DNA of 10,538 bases from Pyrodictium delaneyi (GCA_015661645.1 DQVR01000098.1:1-10538), one strand, 5' to 3'. Numbered from the stretch's first letter, positions 1 to 7,441 are shown. The notes: a model not told the origin generated them from the sequence alone. Made by a program: numbers and translations.

Positions 1-1289
1 GCAAAGAGGCCGTGAAAGGCTACATAGTACGCGTACGCTAGCACGATTCCCGGCACAGCAACCGGTATGTTTACAACCGTATCTGCTAAGGCTGCCAGCC
101 TCCCTGTTTTCCGCGCGAGAACGTGCGAGGCCGGCAACACCAGCGCCAGGGAGGCTGGCAGGGACACAGCGGTGTAGAAGAGGCTATTGAGGACGCCACG
201 CACGAGGTCTGGCATCTCAAGCAGTACCTTGAGAGAGTCGAGGCCTATGCTCGGAATAGGGGAGGCTACCCAGTTGCCGCTAAAGCCGTAGGCTATGGCT
301 AGCAGTTTTACCAGGGTAGGAGTCCCTAGGGATACTGCTAGAGCTGCTACCGCCCAGGCACCACGCAGACCCAGACGCGGCAGTATACCCGCGTCACGGC
401 TGGCTGGCTGGAGCCCCCGGTAGGTCTTAGCTATGAAGGGGTAGCCTGCTAGGAAGACGGCAAGAGACATAGACAGTAGTATCACGCTGTAGCCTAGCGC
501 TGTAGGCGATACAGTGCCCGCCACGGACTCCATGAAGTAGCTATACGCCCGGTATGCTAGTAGACTCCTAGCACCCGGATCCATCTGGAATACGAGCGGC
601 CCTGCTACATCGTCGAGGCTCAGCACCGCGGTCATCGCGGCTGAGGCTGCGATTGCAGGGCTGGAGAGGCGGGCGACAAGCCATGCTAGCTTCGCCCCAG
701 CCGCGCCTAGCTGTAGAGCGGACTCCACAGCCTCGCGGCTGATACCAGACATGTAGCCGTACAGTATTATGAATGCTATAGGCGTGAACACGAGCACCTG
801 GTAGAGTGCTACACCAGCTACTCCCTGCACTACAAGGCCTACTCCGAGCGGACGTAATACTAGGTTCACGAGCCCATTTTCGGGGTCTACCAGTCTACGC
901 ACTACATAGGCCTCGACGAAGGGGTACGGGAGCAGCGAGACGACTGCTAGCACTATTGCTGCACGGGAGAGCTTACGGTAGAGGAGCGCTACCAATGCAG
1001 CTAAAAAGCCCAGAAGCGTCGCTGCCAATGACACCACTAGCGCGAGGGCGAGGCTACCGGGTATGGCTCCAAGACTCGGCCCTCGTAGCACAAGTGTATA
1101 GCGGCTGCCAGTCTTCAAGACCTCTATGGCCGGTGTATCCACTACTGGTGAGAGGCTACCTGGCTGTTCTACTGCGAGCTTAATACCCTCGAGCACTAGT
1201 CCCGGTGAAAACGTGTACATGATAGGGAATAGGAGGAGAAGAACGACTAGAACAGTGGCTGGTGCTGCTGGCCATAGCGGCATACGCAT
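1..1289 (-). CDS. ABC transporter permease, two-domain iron-type (FbpB-like), partial at left edge
   Basis: Membrane component of an ABC importer that would pass the substrate delivered by the upstream binding protein. Reading the minus strand from the ATG at 1289 gives 429 uninterrupted codons to the window edge, so the C-terminus is missing. TM1 is at about residues 10-27, followed by an extracytoplasmic segment (30-75) and several further hydrophobic helices. An EAA-type cytoplasmic loop (residues 186-212, REAVESALQLGAAG) marks the first permease domain. After a linker near residues 285-310 a second hydrophobic domain begins, with a second N-x-L-F-Y-T segment near 367-373, as in fused FbpB-type permeases. 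The start lies 4 bases after the stop of the binding-protein gene, so the two are co-transcribed. A GTG at 1307 in the same frame would overlap that gene. The ATPase is presumably beyond the left edge. The substrate cannot be told from sequence; iron is only the family's best-known one. Confidence 0.85.
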   Translation of the reverse strand, partial: MRMPLWPAAPATVLVVLLLLFPIMYTFSPGLVLEGIKLAVEQPGSLSPVVDTPAIEVLKTGSRYTLVLRGPSLGAIPGSLALALVVSLAATLLGFLAALVALLYRKLSRAAIVLAVVSLLPYPFVEAYVVRRLVDPENGLVNLVLRPLGVGLVVQGVAGVALYQVLVFTPIAFIILYGYMSGISREAVESALQLGAAGAKLAWLVARLSSPAIAASAAMTAVLSLDDVAGPLVFQMDPGARSLLAYRAYSYFMESVAGTVSPTALGYSVILLSMSLAVFLAGYPFIAKTYRGLQPASRDAGILPRLGLRGAWAVAALAVSLGTPTLVKLLAIAYGFSGNWVASPIPSIGLDSLKVLLEMPDLVRGVLNSLFYTAVSLPASLALVLPASHVLARKTGRLAALADTVVNIPVAVPGIVLAYAYYVAFHGLF

Positions 1290-1293
1290 AGTG

Positions 1294-2667
1294 TTAGCCC
1301 TTCCCACGGAGCATGTCGAGTATGGCCTGGTACCGCTCTATGGCGGCCTCCTTTACAGCGTTGTAGAACTTATCGCGCTCCGTCCCAACGGCTAGCTTGT
1401 TGTTTATCTCTTTAGCGTAATCGAGCGTGAATGTCTTCTCCTCACCGCTCCAGGGGTCGTGTATCTCCAGTGGCGCGCCTAGCTTGGCTATTATCTCCAT
1501 GTACTCGTTTCTCGACAGTTTTCCAGATACATAGAGGTTGGCTAGGAGGCTTCCGATTTGCTTGAGTAAAGCATTAGTGTCGCTATCTGCTATAGCTGCC
1601 TCAAAGTACGTAGTCACTGCGAGATCTACCTTTGACGCGAGGTCGCGATCATAGTCGAATATATTGTCTTTGAGTTCGTTGTATACCCTTTCCATCCACT
1701 CTATGCCCGCAACCGGCCTCACCGGTATGTAGTAGAACAGCTTGGCTAGTGCACGCTGGCCCTCGTCGCTCAGCAGCCAGAGTATGAAGGCTTGAGCCTC
1801 GACGGGGTGCCTGCTGCCCTTAGCTACAGCTGCTAGCGACAAGTAGAGTATGCCTTCGCCACGTGGTATCTTGAACACAGCCCCCTTGCCCACCTTCTCG
1901 GCTTCTATACCGTACCCTATGTAGGCAGGTGCTACGCCGACAATACCCTCGGCTGCCTGGTCGCGGGCTATCTCAGAGCTGTCCACTATCCCAGCCTCCA
2001 TGCCTATAACTGTGAGGAGGTGCCAGCCCTCGTCCCATCCATACTTCTGCAGGATGCCGTGGATTATGGTCCTGGCTGTACCACTCTTCGTGGGCCTTGG
2101 AAAAGATACCGTGTAACTTGCTGAGGCCAGAGGCTTAACATACTCGGGTTCTTCGAGGCTCCCCCACATCTCGGGCACTGGCAGGCCATAGCGTTCGAGA
2201 AACACCGTGTTGACTATGTAGCCGTATACCGCCTGGCCCACCGCTATCCAGCATACGCTGTTACCGGCTCTACCCACATACCGGCTATCAAGCCTCGCCA
2301 CCACATCTGCTAGCTCTTTGAGGCTTATCGGAGCTAGTAGGCCCTCCTTGCATAGCCGGTCGTATACCGGCTTTTCTCCTATGAAGAAGGCATCTACCTG
2401 CCCGCTCGTCGCTAAGTCTCGCCACTGAGAGTAGTCTAGCTTGCGAAACTCGACATCGGTTATGCCATACTGCTTTGCTATAGTGCTGTTGAGGAAGGCC
2501 TCCCGTAGGGCCTTCTGCTCTTCAGGGGAGAGACGCGTCACCACGACCAGCTTTACGCCGTTAGACTGTCCCCCCGTCGAGGTCAGCACATAGTAGGCCG
2601 TGAACATGGTTAGGACGAGCACCATTAGCGCCACTATTGTTACAGCCACCCGCCTTTCACTCGGCAT
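1294..2667 (-). CDS. ABC transporter substrate-binding protein, family 1 (FbpA-like), membrane-anchored
   Basis: Extracytoplasmic binding protein of the importer whose permease follows 4 bases downstream. From the ATG at 2667 the product is 457 residues; an in-frame TTG at 2688 would add 7. The N-terminus has two arginines and then a strong hydrophobic helix (about residues 7-28). There is no lipobox cysteine, so it probably stays as a membrane anchor. The mature part has the family-1 pattern: VVVTRLSPEEQKALREAF near the start, a VDAFFIG strand, a RPTKSGTA ligand-loop motif near residues 191-198, and FILWLLSDEGQRALA before the end of the classic fold. About 110 further, mostly helical residues follow, which makes it longer than typical FbpA-like proteins (roughly 330-380). 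The ATG is preferred because GAGGG lies upstream of it and the predicted transcript start falls about 27 bases before it. The ligand is unknown. Confidence 0.85.
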   Translation of the reverse strand: MPSERRVAVTIVALMVLVLTMFTAYYVLTSTGGQSNGVKLVVVTRLSPEEQKALREAFLNSTIAKQYGITDVEFRKLDYSQWRDLATSGQVDAFFIGEKPVYDRLCKEGLLAPISLKELADVVARLDSRYVGRAGNSVCWIAVGQAVYGYIVNTVFLERYGLPVPEMWGSLEEPEYVKPLASASYTVSFPRPTKSGTARTIIHGILQKYGWDEGWHLLTVIGMEAGIVDSSEIARDQAAEGIVGVAPAYIGYGIEAEKVGKGAVFKIPRGEGILYLSLAAVAKGSRHPVEAQAFILWLLSDEGQRALAKLFYYIPVRPVAGIEWMERVYNELKDNIFDYDRDLASKVDLAVTTYFEAAIADSDTNALLKQIGSLLANLYVSGKLSRNEYMEIIAKLGAPLEIHDPWSGEEKTFTLDYAKEINNKLAVGTERDKFYNAVKEAAIERYQAILDMLRGKG

Positions 2668-2715
2668 GACCTGCTCAATCCCTCTCAAGATGCTTGGCAG
2701 CAGACCCCTGGGAGA

Positions 2716-2724
2716 GAATATAAG
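2716..2724 (-). promoter_or_regulatory. TATA-like promoter of the ABC importer operon
   Basis: The minus strand reads CTTATATTC here, a good archaeal TATA box. Transcription would start about 26 bases downstream, near 2694, just ahead of the TTG at 2688 and about 27 bases ahead of the ATG at 2667. It lies only a few bases past the ancestral stop of the broken potassium channel gene (2728-2730), so the importer operon has its own promoter and does not depend on read-through from that gene. This is inferred from motif and spacing only. Confidence 0.5.
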
Positions 2725-2823
2725 GTCTTACCCAGCGGTTTTGCACCACGCGTCGGAGCCGCATAGCTGCTTGCTATCATTTACTATCGATATTAAGCGG
2801 TCACCTTCACCCACTACGTAGTC

Positions 2824-3159
2824 TCAAGGCGGGTTTACTAGTAGGCCTTCCTCGACGCTATATACTGCTATCGGTATCTTATCATGCTTTCTCTTGGCCT
2901 CCAACAGCACATCGCCGAACGGTTTACCCACATACTGCGAGGTATCCTCTTCAACCACATCAGCCACACCCATAACGCTACTAGCCAGGTCTATAAGCAC
3001 TTGCGGTACACTAGGCTCGAAGATGAAGCTGGCAGCCAACATAGCCGCTATTGCTACCGGTACAATGTGGTCCGCGCCAGCTTGTCTGAGTATGTCAGCA
3101 TTCTCGCTATCAACCACCATTGCTATTATCTTATGTCTGCCTGTTAGCCCTCCTGGCAT
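2824..3159 (-). other. Channel fragment: end of RCK N-lobe plus RCK C-lobe (TrkA_C-like)
   Basis: This is the second piece a gene caller would report on its own (111 residues from ATG 3159). It starts inside the RCK Rossmann domain (KIIAMVVDSENADILRQAGAD) and runs through the C-lobe to a TGA after VNPP. The 135 bases between this piece and the pore fragment encode the missing middle in a different frame (VQVVRGDPLDREALEKA through QARYIVVAEIDD). The ATG is probably not a real start. After the TGA the same frame continues with recognisable C-lobe sequence to 2728. Confidence 0.7.
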
Positions 3160-3294
3160 GGAGTACCTCTAGCACAGCACGAGAATCATCTATCTCAGCC
3201 ACCACAATGTATCTCGCCTGGCTTATCGATGCTTTTTCTAACGCTTCGCGGTCCAGTGGGTCACCACGTACGACCTGTACCTCATTACCTACTG

Positions 3295-3612
3295 TTAAGG
3301 GGCTTTCCCGTCGACAACTACTATATCAGTACCCCGGATGTTGGCCTTTATCTCGCGTATTAGTATCGGTGCAAGCGGGCTCCAGCCGAGGACTACTATA
3401 TGCCCGCGCTTCTTGACGTTGCTCACACCAAGCACACGGCGAGCAGCACTATCCACGAGAGCGTCCGCTACTACCCCTATTAGGGCGGTAAACGCCGCTA
3501 TACCTGCTATAGCAGCTACCACGCGGCCAGGTATAGTAGTGGGCGTTATATCACCATAGCCTATCGTGGTAGCGGTTATGAAGGCCCAGTAAAGCGCGTC
3601 AAGGAAGCTCAT
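3295..3612 (-). other. Longest intact channel fragment: pore, TM2 and start of RCK domain
   Basis: This is the piece of the broken potassium channel that a gene caller would report on its own (105 residues from ATG 3612). It holds the pore helix, the selectivity filter TTIGYGD, the inner helix and the first RCK strand and helix, then stops at TAA after VVVDGKAP. It is not a natural protein start: the same frame continues upstream with FERAVNPG, which belongs to the outer loop between TM1 and the pore. TM1 itself is in another frame, ending at the TAA at 3621-3623. Confidence 0.75.
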
Positions 3613-3760
3613 ACCAGGGTTTACAGCACGCTCAAAGTATAGAATACGGCCGCGCTCACGGCAAGTATAGCTGAAAGCGCTGCCAACACTGCAGCGATGA
3701 CCTTTAGCCGTCTCACCGCTTAGCCGCCTCCACTATACATGCACCCAAGAGTACAGCCCC

Positions 3761-3766
3761 TATACC
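3761..3766 (-). promoter_or_regulatory. Possible TATA box of the channel gene
   Basis: The minus strand reads GGTATA in a purine-rich context (AAGAGGTATAGGGG). A start about 26 bases downstream, near 3737, would precede the GGAGG site (3727-3731) and the GTG start at 3716. The motif is weak, so this is a tentative call based on spacing. Confidence 0.25.
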
Positions 3767-3786
3767 TCTTCGGCTCACCGTCTGAT

Positions 3787-3794
3787 AGAATATC
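3787..3794 (+). promoter_or_regulatory. Possible TATA box of the divergent plus-strand gene
   Basis: An AT-rich patch (AGAATATC) in a GC-rich spacer. Transcription would start near 3817, a few bases before the GTG at 3824 and about 20 before the ATG at 3836. Together with the 3761-3766 motif it would make this 119-base spacer a divergent promoter region. Evidence is motif and spacing only. Confidence 0.3.
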
Positions 3795-3835
3795 TGCCCC
3801 TCCGTGGCCCGGCTAGCGCGAGAGTGACTGGAGAG

Positions 3836-4580
3836 ATGGCTCTAGCTAATGATCCCTCTATACGGCCTCCGCGATGGCTTCTACAAGTCATAGAGTATAC
3901 GCGCCGTCGTTTAGCCAGCCTGGGCTACACTTCCCCATAGAGTTCGCACTACTTTTTCAGCCATTCCAACAGCACACATAACAAGCTATGAACCATTATA
4001 CGAGTACGTGGTGGAAGCATACTACGCCTTCAGAGAAGACGCTGAAGAATCTTCGCCGTTTGCTGAGCCTAGGTTTAGACCTTGGCTGGACGCTCTAGAG
4101 GAGGAAATTGAGGCTCTAGCTGCTCTAGAGGAAAGACTCGCAACCAGCTCAACAGTGTTCCACACAGAGCCCATACTAGCTGCAGCTGGGCTAGGCTTGG
4201 GGCTGGACCGTGCTAGGCTAGGCCGTTGGCCTAGAAGCGGTCTACGAAGAACACCGGGCCAGCAAGCCATCATTGTTAAAAGGGGTGAATCGCGGAAGCT
4301 CTTGTTTACACCACAGTCCCTCTACGTCCTTACCGCAGCAGGGCTCCATGCCGTAGGCATAGACCCACCGGGCAAGGGTGTGGCTATTGTGCCCGACCCA
4401 GCCATTATTAGGAAGCGTGTAATGGGGCTGAAGCTGCCTCCGAATCAGCTTGCCGCCGAGCTTGTTAAGATGATAAACAAGTATGCGCGCAGAGCGGCCT
4501 CACTAAGGCCCTCGGAGGCTTGTGCCTCTGAAGGCTTTCTAGCTGTGGAGTATACCGTCCACGGCCCCCTGGCGGGGTAG
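3836..4580 (+). pseudogene. Unrecognised gene, apparently frameshifted near 3933-3936 (repaired product 247 residues)
   Basis: I do not recognise the family. The intact part begins at GTG 4008 (190 residues), but the same frame is open back to 3915 and reads protein-like (RVRTTFSAIPTAHITSYEP). Upstream, another frame from ATG 3836 (GGAG five bases before it; GTG 3824 is an alternative) encodes MALANDPSIRPPRWLLQVIE and TRRRLASLGYTS before a TAG at 3938-3940. Removing one C from the CCCC run at 3933-3936 joins the two into a 247-residue protein. It appears soluble, with no signal or membrane helix. It has an acidic, coiled-coil-prone stretch (about residues 85-105, LDALEEEIEALAALEERLA) and a basic C-terminal half. 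It is divergent from the broken channel gene and convergent with tldE. If the frameshift is a sequence error, the gene is intact. Confidence 0.55.
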
Positions 4581-4613
4581 GCGTAAAATACATGTGCCAA
4601 CACCCCAAGGCTT

Positions 4614-5975
4614 CTAGCTCTTCACAGCCACAGTTATACCATTGAGCCTTATCCAGGGCATATACATGCCCGGGTATGCCCTCTCCACAGTCTTGCCGAG
4701 GGCCTCTACATTTGATATTATTTCCCTGTAGAAGTTGCCAGAAAGCACTACGCCTGGCACCCATCCCTTCGGCTCCCCGTTTTCATAGTATATGGCGGGA
4801 TTTGCGAGTACGCTGTACTCGCCAGTGTCAGGGTTTGTCGTGTGAGCGCCTTGCACTTGGTGTACGACGAGCACCCTGCCGTCTAGGAGTTCCTCTAGAG
4901 CAGCGTCGCCTGGCTCTACCACTACATTAGTGTAGCCAGGGTGCGGCCTAGAGGCATAGCCGTCCCGGGAAGCGTTTCCAGTGCTCTCTTGCCCCGCGCG
5001 TCTTCCCCAGTAGCTGTCAAACACGAGCCCTCGCACTACTCCCTTCTCGACAAGGACTTTACGTGCTGTAGCGACACCCTCACCGTCAAATCTCCACGTA
5101 GCATCCCCACCTTTCATAGCTCCATCGTCTACTATCGTTATCTTCTCTGATAGTGCTTTTTCGCCAAGCTTGTTACCGTAGTAGCTTCTACCCCGTACGT
5201 AGATGTCGCCGCGGAGAGAGTAGAGGATAGTCTCCTCCATGAGTTCTGCGAGCACCCTCGGCGATAGGACTACTGTGTACCTCCCGGTCTGGAGCCCATG
5301 ATAGAGGGTTGTGCACTGCTTAGCTGTCTCTGCAGCTCTCTCAACCACAGCATCACTCTCCGGTATCAATACCCTACTCATATCAATATTGTATATCATT
5401 GGCGTTGTCACGCCGTCCTTCCTCGTAGTCACCCCGGCTGTGACTAGAGCAGCTGTGCCAACGTCTACACGGTACACCCCATTAGTGTTGATCACTACGC
5501 GTTCTAGCGTGTAGACTGAGACGCTTCCACGGGCGAGCACAAGGTCCTTTATCGAGGAGGCCTTATCGAGCATTTCGCGGGCATGCTCTAGTACTGTCTC
5601 CGGGCCGGCACGCGCTACCGCTACGCTGAACATGCCACCAGGCTCCGGGTAGCTTTTACTCGGCTCAGGGAAGCCTTGCCACCATTTGTCCTCCGGGGCA
5701 GCTCTAGCCTGTTTAATGGCCCTTCTTACGGCCTCTCTTACACTACTTATCTCCATCCCCGTAGTGTAAGAGAATCCCGTCTTCCTGCCTACTGCGACGC
5801 GTATACCCACTCCGACATCTTCTACGGCTTCTACGGTCTCTACCCTGTTTGTTCTGATGTCTACACGGTACCCGCGAAGCACGTGTATGTATACTTCTGC
5901 CTCTGATGCTCCCTCGTGAATAGCCCAGCGCGCCACCATTACGCCTAGCTCTGCTGGGCTGATACGGCTAGCCAT
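4614..5975 (-). CDS. tldE: TldE/PmbA-family subunit of the TldD-TldE protease
   Basis: Non-catalytic partner of TldD. In E. coli the TldD/TldE (PmbA) pair forms a heterodimeric metalloprotease that matures microcin B17 and degrades the antitoxin CcdA by cutting unfolded peptides; the archaeal substrate is unknown. The product is 453 residues from ATG 5975, close to family length. It shows the N-terminal PmbA pattern (VDIRTNRVETVEAVEDVGVG near 38-57), a GRYTVVLSPRVLAELMEE helix near 231-248, the FDGEG turn (296-300), and the conserved QGAHTTNPDTGEYSV segment (375-389). It has no HExxxH motif, as expected for TldE. ATG 5975 is chosen over ATG 5996 because AGGTGGTG (5983-5990) sits 7 bases before it. 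It lies 73 bases downstream of tldD and is probably in the same operon. Confidence 0.92.
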   Translation of the reverse strand: MASRISPAELGVMVARWAIHEGASEAEVYIHVLRGYRVDIRTNRVETVEAVEDVGVGIRVAVGRKTGFSYTTGMEISSVREAVRRAIKQARAAPEDKWWQGFPEPSKSYPEPGGMFSVAVARAGPETVLEHAREMLDKASSIKDLVLARGSVSVYTLERVVINTNGVYRVDVGTAALVTAGVTTRKDGVTTPMIYNIDMSRVLIPESDAVVERAAETAKQCTTLYHGLQTGRYTVVLSPRVLAELMEETILYSLRGDIYVRGRSYYGNKLGEKALSEKITIVDDGAMKGGDATWRFDGEGVATARKVLVEKGVVRGLVFDSYWGRRAGQESTGNASRDGYASRPHPGYTNVVVEPGDAALEELLDGRVLVVHQVQGAHTTNPDTGEYSVLANPAIYYENGEPKGWVPGVVLSGNFYREIISNVEALGKTVERAYPGMYMPWIRLNGITVAVKS

Positions 5976-5982
5976 ACTTATA

Positions 5983-5990
5983 CACCACCT
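5983..5990 (-). promoter_or_regulatory. Ribosome binding site deciding the tldE start
   Basis: The minus strand reads AGGTGGTG, a strong match to the archaeal anti-16S consensus, 7 bases before ATG 5975. The alternative ATG at 5996 lies upstream of this site and has no such motif. Confidence 0.6.
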
Positions 5991-6027
5991 GCACATGGAG
6001 TGTAATCATGCATTCATAGTCTACTCA

Positions 6028-6038
6028 TGTAAAAACTA
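6028..6038 (-). terminator. Possible T-run terminator after tldD
   Basis: The tldD-tldE spacer contains a run of five T on the coding strand (AGTTTTTAC) about 15 bases past the tldD stop. Archaeal RNA polymerase can terminate at short U runs. It is short and lies within a probable operon, so at most it would attenuate tldE expression. Confidence 0.2.
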
Positions 6039-6048
6039 TGTTCTACTG

Positions 6049-7425
6049 TTACTCGCGTCCACCGACTGTCATCCTGCGTACTCTCACGTGTGGGCCACCG
6101 TCGGACACGTAGACTAGCTGGCCTTTGCCGCATCTACCGTAGAAGAGGCCGAAATCCTTAGCTACAGCGTCTATGTTGAGGAGGGTCTCTAGCGTATTAC
6201 CCACTATGCTGAGGTTGCGCACTGGCTCGCCTACCTCTCCCTTGGCTATCTCGTAGGCCTCTTCAACGCCTACCTGGAAGTTACCGTCTATGTTTGTCTG
6301 GCCGCCTGCTGTTGAGACAATGTAGTACCCAAACTCTATGCCTTCGAAGAGCTCTTCTACGCTATAGTCGCCCGGTAGCATCACAGTGTTCCTCATCCTG
6401 ACGAGAGGGGGGTAGCGGAAGGACTCTGCCCTAGCATTGCCAGTAGGCTCTGCCTCTAGTATCGTAGCGTGAATTCTATCAGTCATTATCTGCTTGTGTA
6501 TGCCGTTCTCTACTATGACTGCCCTGGCTGTACGCACGCCCTCGTCGTCGTAGCGTAGCGTCCCGAACCCATCGTCGATGCCCGGGTCGTCTACTATGCT
6601 CACTAGGTTGGAGGCCACTTGCTGCCCCTTCTTGCCCTGAAGCGCGCTGCCTGCTTCCACAAGGTCTGCCTCTGCTAGGTGGCCGAAGGCCTCGTGTACG
6701 AAGACGCCAATAGCCTCCGGCGCTATAACCACCGGAAAGTTCCCCGCTCTAGGCGTCTTTGCACGGAGCTGTCGCTGGAGCCTCCCGAGCAGCTCCTCCG
6801 CCATCTTCTCCTGTGGCGTCTTCTCCCACAAAGTGTAGCCCTTCACCGTGCCCTGGGTTATGTGTGCCGAGCCACGCACCCCTGCCTCCTTGCCAAAGGC
6901 TGACGCGTAGAGGTAGGAGAGCTCACGCTTCTCGCCGATGAGCCTCTCCTCGGTGCTTACGTAGTATCGCTCCTCGACGCGCTCGTTGTAGACTACTAGT
7001 CTAGACTTTACAAAGCTCTTCTCGGCTACCAGCTTGTCTAGCTCAGCTAGATCTTTGAGCTTCACATCTATAGACACGTCTTCAATGCTTTTTTTCACCG
7101 GATGCTCGTAGTAGTCCTCCACCGGGTCAAAGAGCAGAGGTTTAGGCTGGCTGCCGGGTGTCGAGCGGGCGAGCGAGTAGGCTTGCTCTATGGCACGGCG
7201 GAGGGGTCCAGTGCCTATACGCGTCGTGAAGGCGAACCCCATTGACCCGTTCACGTAGACTCTAACCGCTGCACCATAGTCTATGCCAGACGAGACGTTA
7301 TACACCCCGTCGCGTATCTCTATGCGGGTAAAGCGTGTACGTTCTAGCCTTATCTCAGCAAACTCTACGCCCAGCTTTGACGCGTAAGAGATAGCTGTAG
7401 AGAGAATATCCATTACTTCGCTCAA
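6049..7425 (-). CDS. tldD: TldD, catalytic metalloprotease subunit
   Basis: Zinc-dependent peptidase subunit that pairs with TldE, encoded just downstream. It contains the family metal motif HEAFGH (residues 244-249 from the start used here), followed by EADLVEAGSALQGKKGQ and the VDDPGIDDGFGTLRYDDEG turn. A GGQTNIDGNFQVGVEEAY segment and the late conserved cysteine in GRCGKGQ (432), expected to help bind the metal, complete the pattern. The N-terminal half has the usual substrate-chamber strands (EIRLERTRFTRIEIRDGVYN). The first ATG is at 7479 (476 residues), but it lacks a ribosome site and its first 18 residues do not look like the family. TTG 7425 (458 residues) has GAGAGGTG 8 bases upstream and starts directly at the usual first helix. 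The gene is complete with no damage and is divergent from the rhomboid gene. Confidence 0.93.
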   Translation of the reverse strand: MSEVMDILSTAISYASKLGVEFAEIRLERTRFTRIEIRDGVYNVSSGIDYGAAVRVYVNGSMGFAFTTRIGTGPLRRAIEQAYSLARSTPGSQPKPLLFDPVEDYYEHPVKKSIEDVSIDVKLKDLAELDKLVAEKSFVKSRLVVYNERVEERYYVSTEERLIGEKRELSYLYASAFGKEAGVRGSAHITQGTVKGYTLWEKTPQEKMAEELLGRLQRQLRAKTPRAGNFPVVIAPEAIGVFVHEAFGHLAEADLVEAGSALQGKKGQQVASNLVSIVDDPGIDDGFGTLRYDDEGVRTARAVIVENGIHKQIMTDRIHATILEAEPTGNARAESFRYPPLVRMRNTVMLPGDYSVEELFEGIEFGYYIVSTAGGQTNIDGNFQVGVEEAYEIAKGEVGEPVRNLSIVGNTLETLLNIDAVAKDFGLFYGRCGKGQLVYVSDGGPHVRVRRMTVGGRE

Positions 7426-7433
7426 CCTAGATA

Positions 7434-7441
7434 CACCTCTC
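7434..7441 (-). promoter_or_regulatory. Ribosome binding site supporting the TTG 7425 start of tldD
   Basis: The minus strand reads GAGAGGTG, an almost ideal archaeal ribosome site, 8 bases before TTG 7425. If translation began at the ATG at 7479 this perfect site would lie inside the coding region by chance. Confidence 0.6.

Larger units (their letters stand above)
2728..3716 (-). pseudogene. MthK-like 2TM potassium channel with RCK domain, broken by three frameshifts and one nonsense codon
   Basis: The repaired product of about 329 residues (MthK has 336) would be a calcium- or ligand-gated K+ channel. It starts at GTG 3716 with GGAGG at 3727-3731. TM1 is at residues 4-27, pore helix and filter TIGYGD at 51-56, and TM2 at 66-90. 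The RCK Rossmann domain begins at GHIVVLGWS (105-113) and the C-terminal RCK lobe ends near 315. The reading frame changes three times: in the T3 run at 3634-3636 (one base missing), the G3 run at 3307-3309 (one missing), and near the G3 run at 3148-3150 (one extra). Each piece then continues the family pattern without loss. A TGA at 2824-2826 interrupts the tail: VNPP, stop, DYVVGEGDRLISIV aligns with MthK's DPPRDYSFRAGDIILGIG, where the stop position is Arg. An ancestral TAA lies at 2728-2730. The lack of other decay suggests recent inactivation or sequencing error. Confidence 0.85.

Noticed and set aside
806..1395. Plus-strand open frames opposite the permease and binding-protein genes
   Set aside because: The minus strand here reads as continuous permease and binding protein with clear family motifs; the plus-strand frames have Arg/Leu/Ser-rich composition without any motif.
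2824..2826. TGA as a selenocysteine or pyrrolysine-like recoded codon
   Set aside because: Selenocysteine use is not known in this group, pyrrolysine uses TAG, the aligned residue in MthK is Arg, and the gene carries other breaks, so a nonsense mutation is simpler.
3300..3312. Programmed -1 frameshift at GGGAAAG
   Set aside because: The heptamer is in the wrong phase relative to the incoming frame for tandem slippage, and two further shifts plus a stop would still be needed.
2884..3559. Several plus-strand frames opposite the channel locus
   Set aside because: They are mirror images of the channel coding sequence and have no motif, while all three minus-strand pieces fit one known fold.
4090..4135. 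Short direct repeat (GCTCTAGAGGA / GCTCTAGCTGCTCTAGAGGA)
   Set aside because: It reflects repeated Ala-Leu-Glu-Glu codons in a coiled-coil-prone stretch rather than a separate DNA element.
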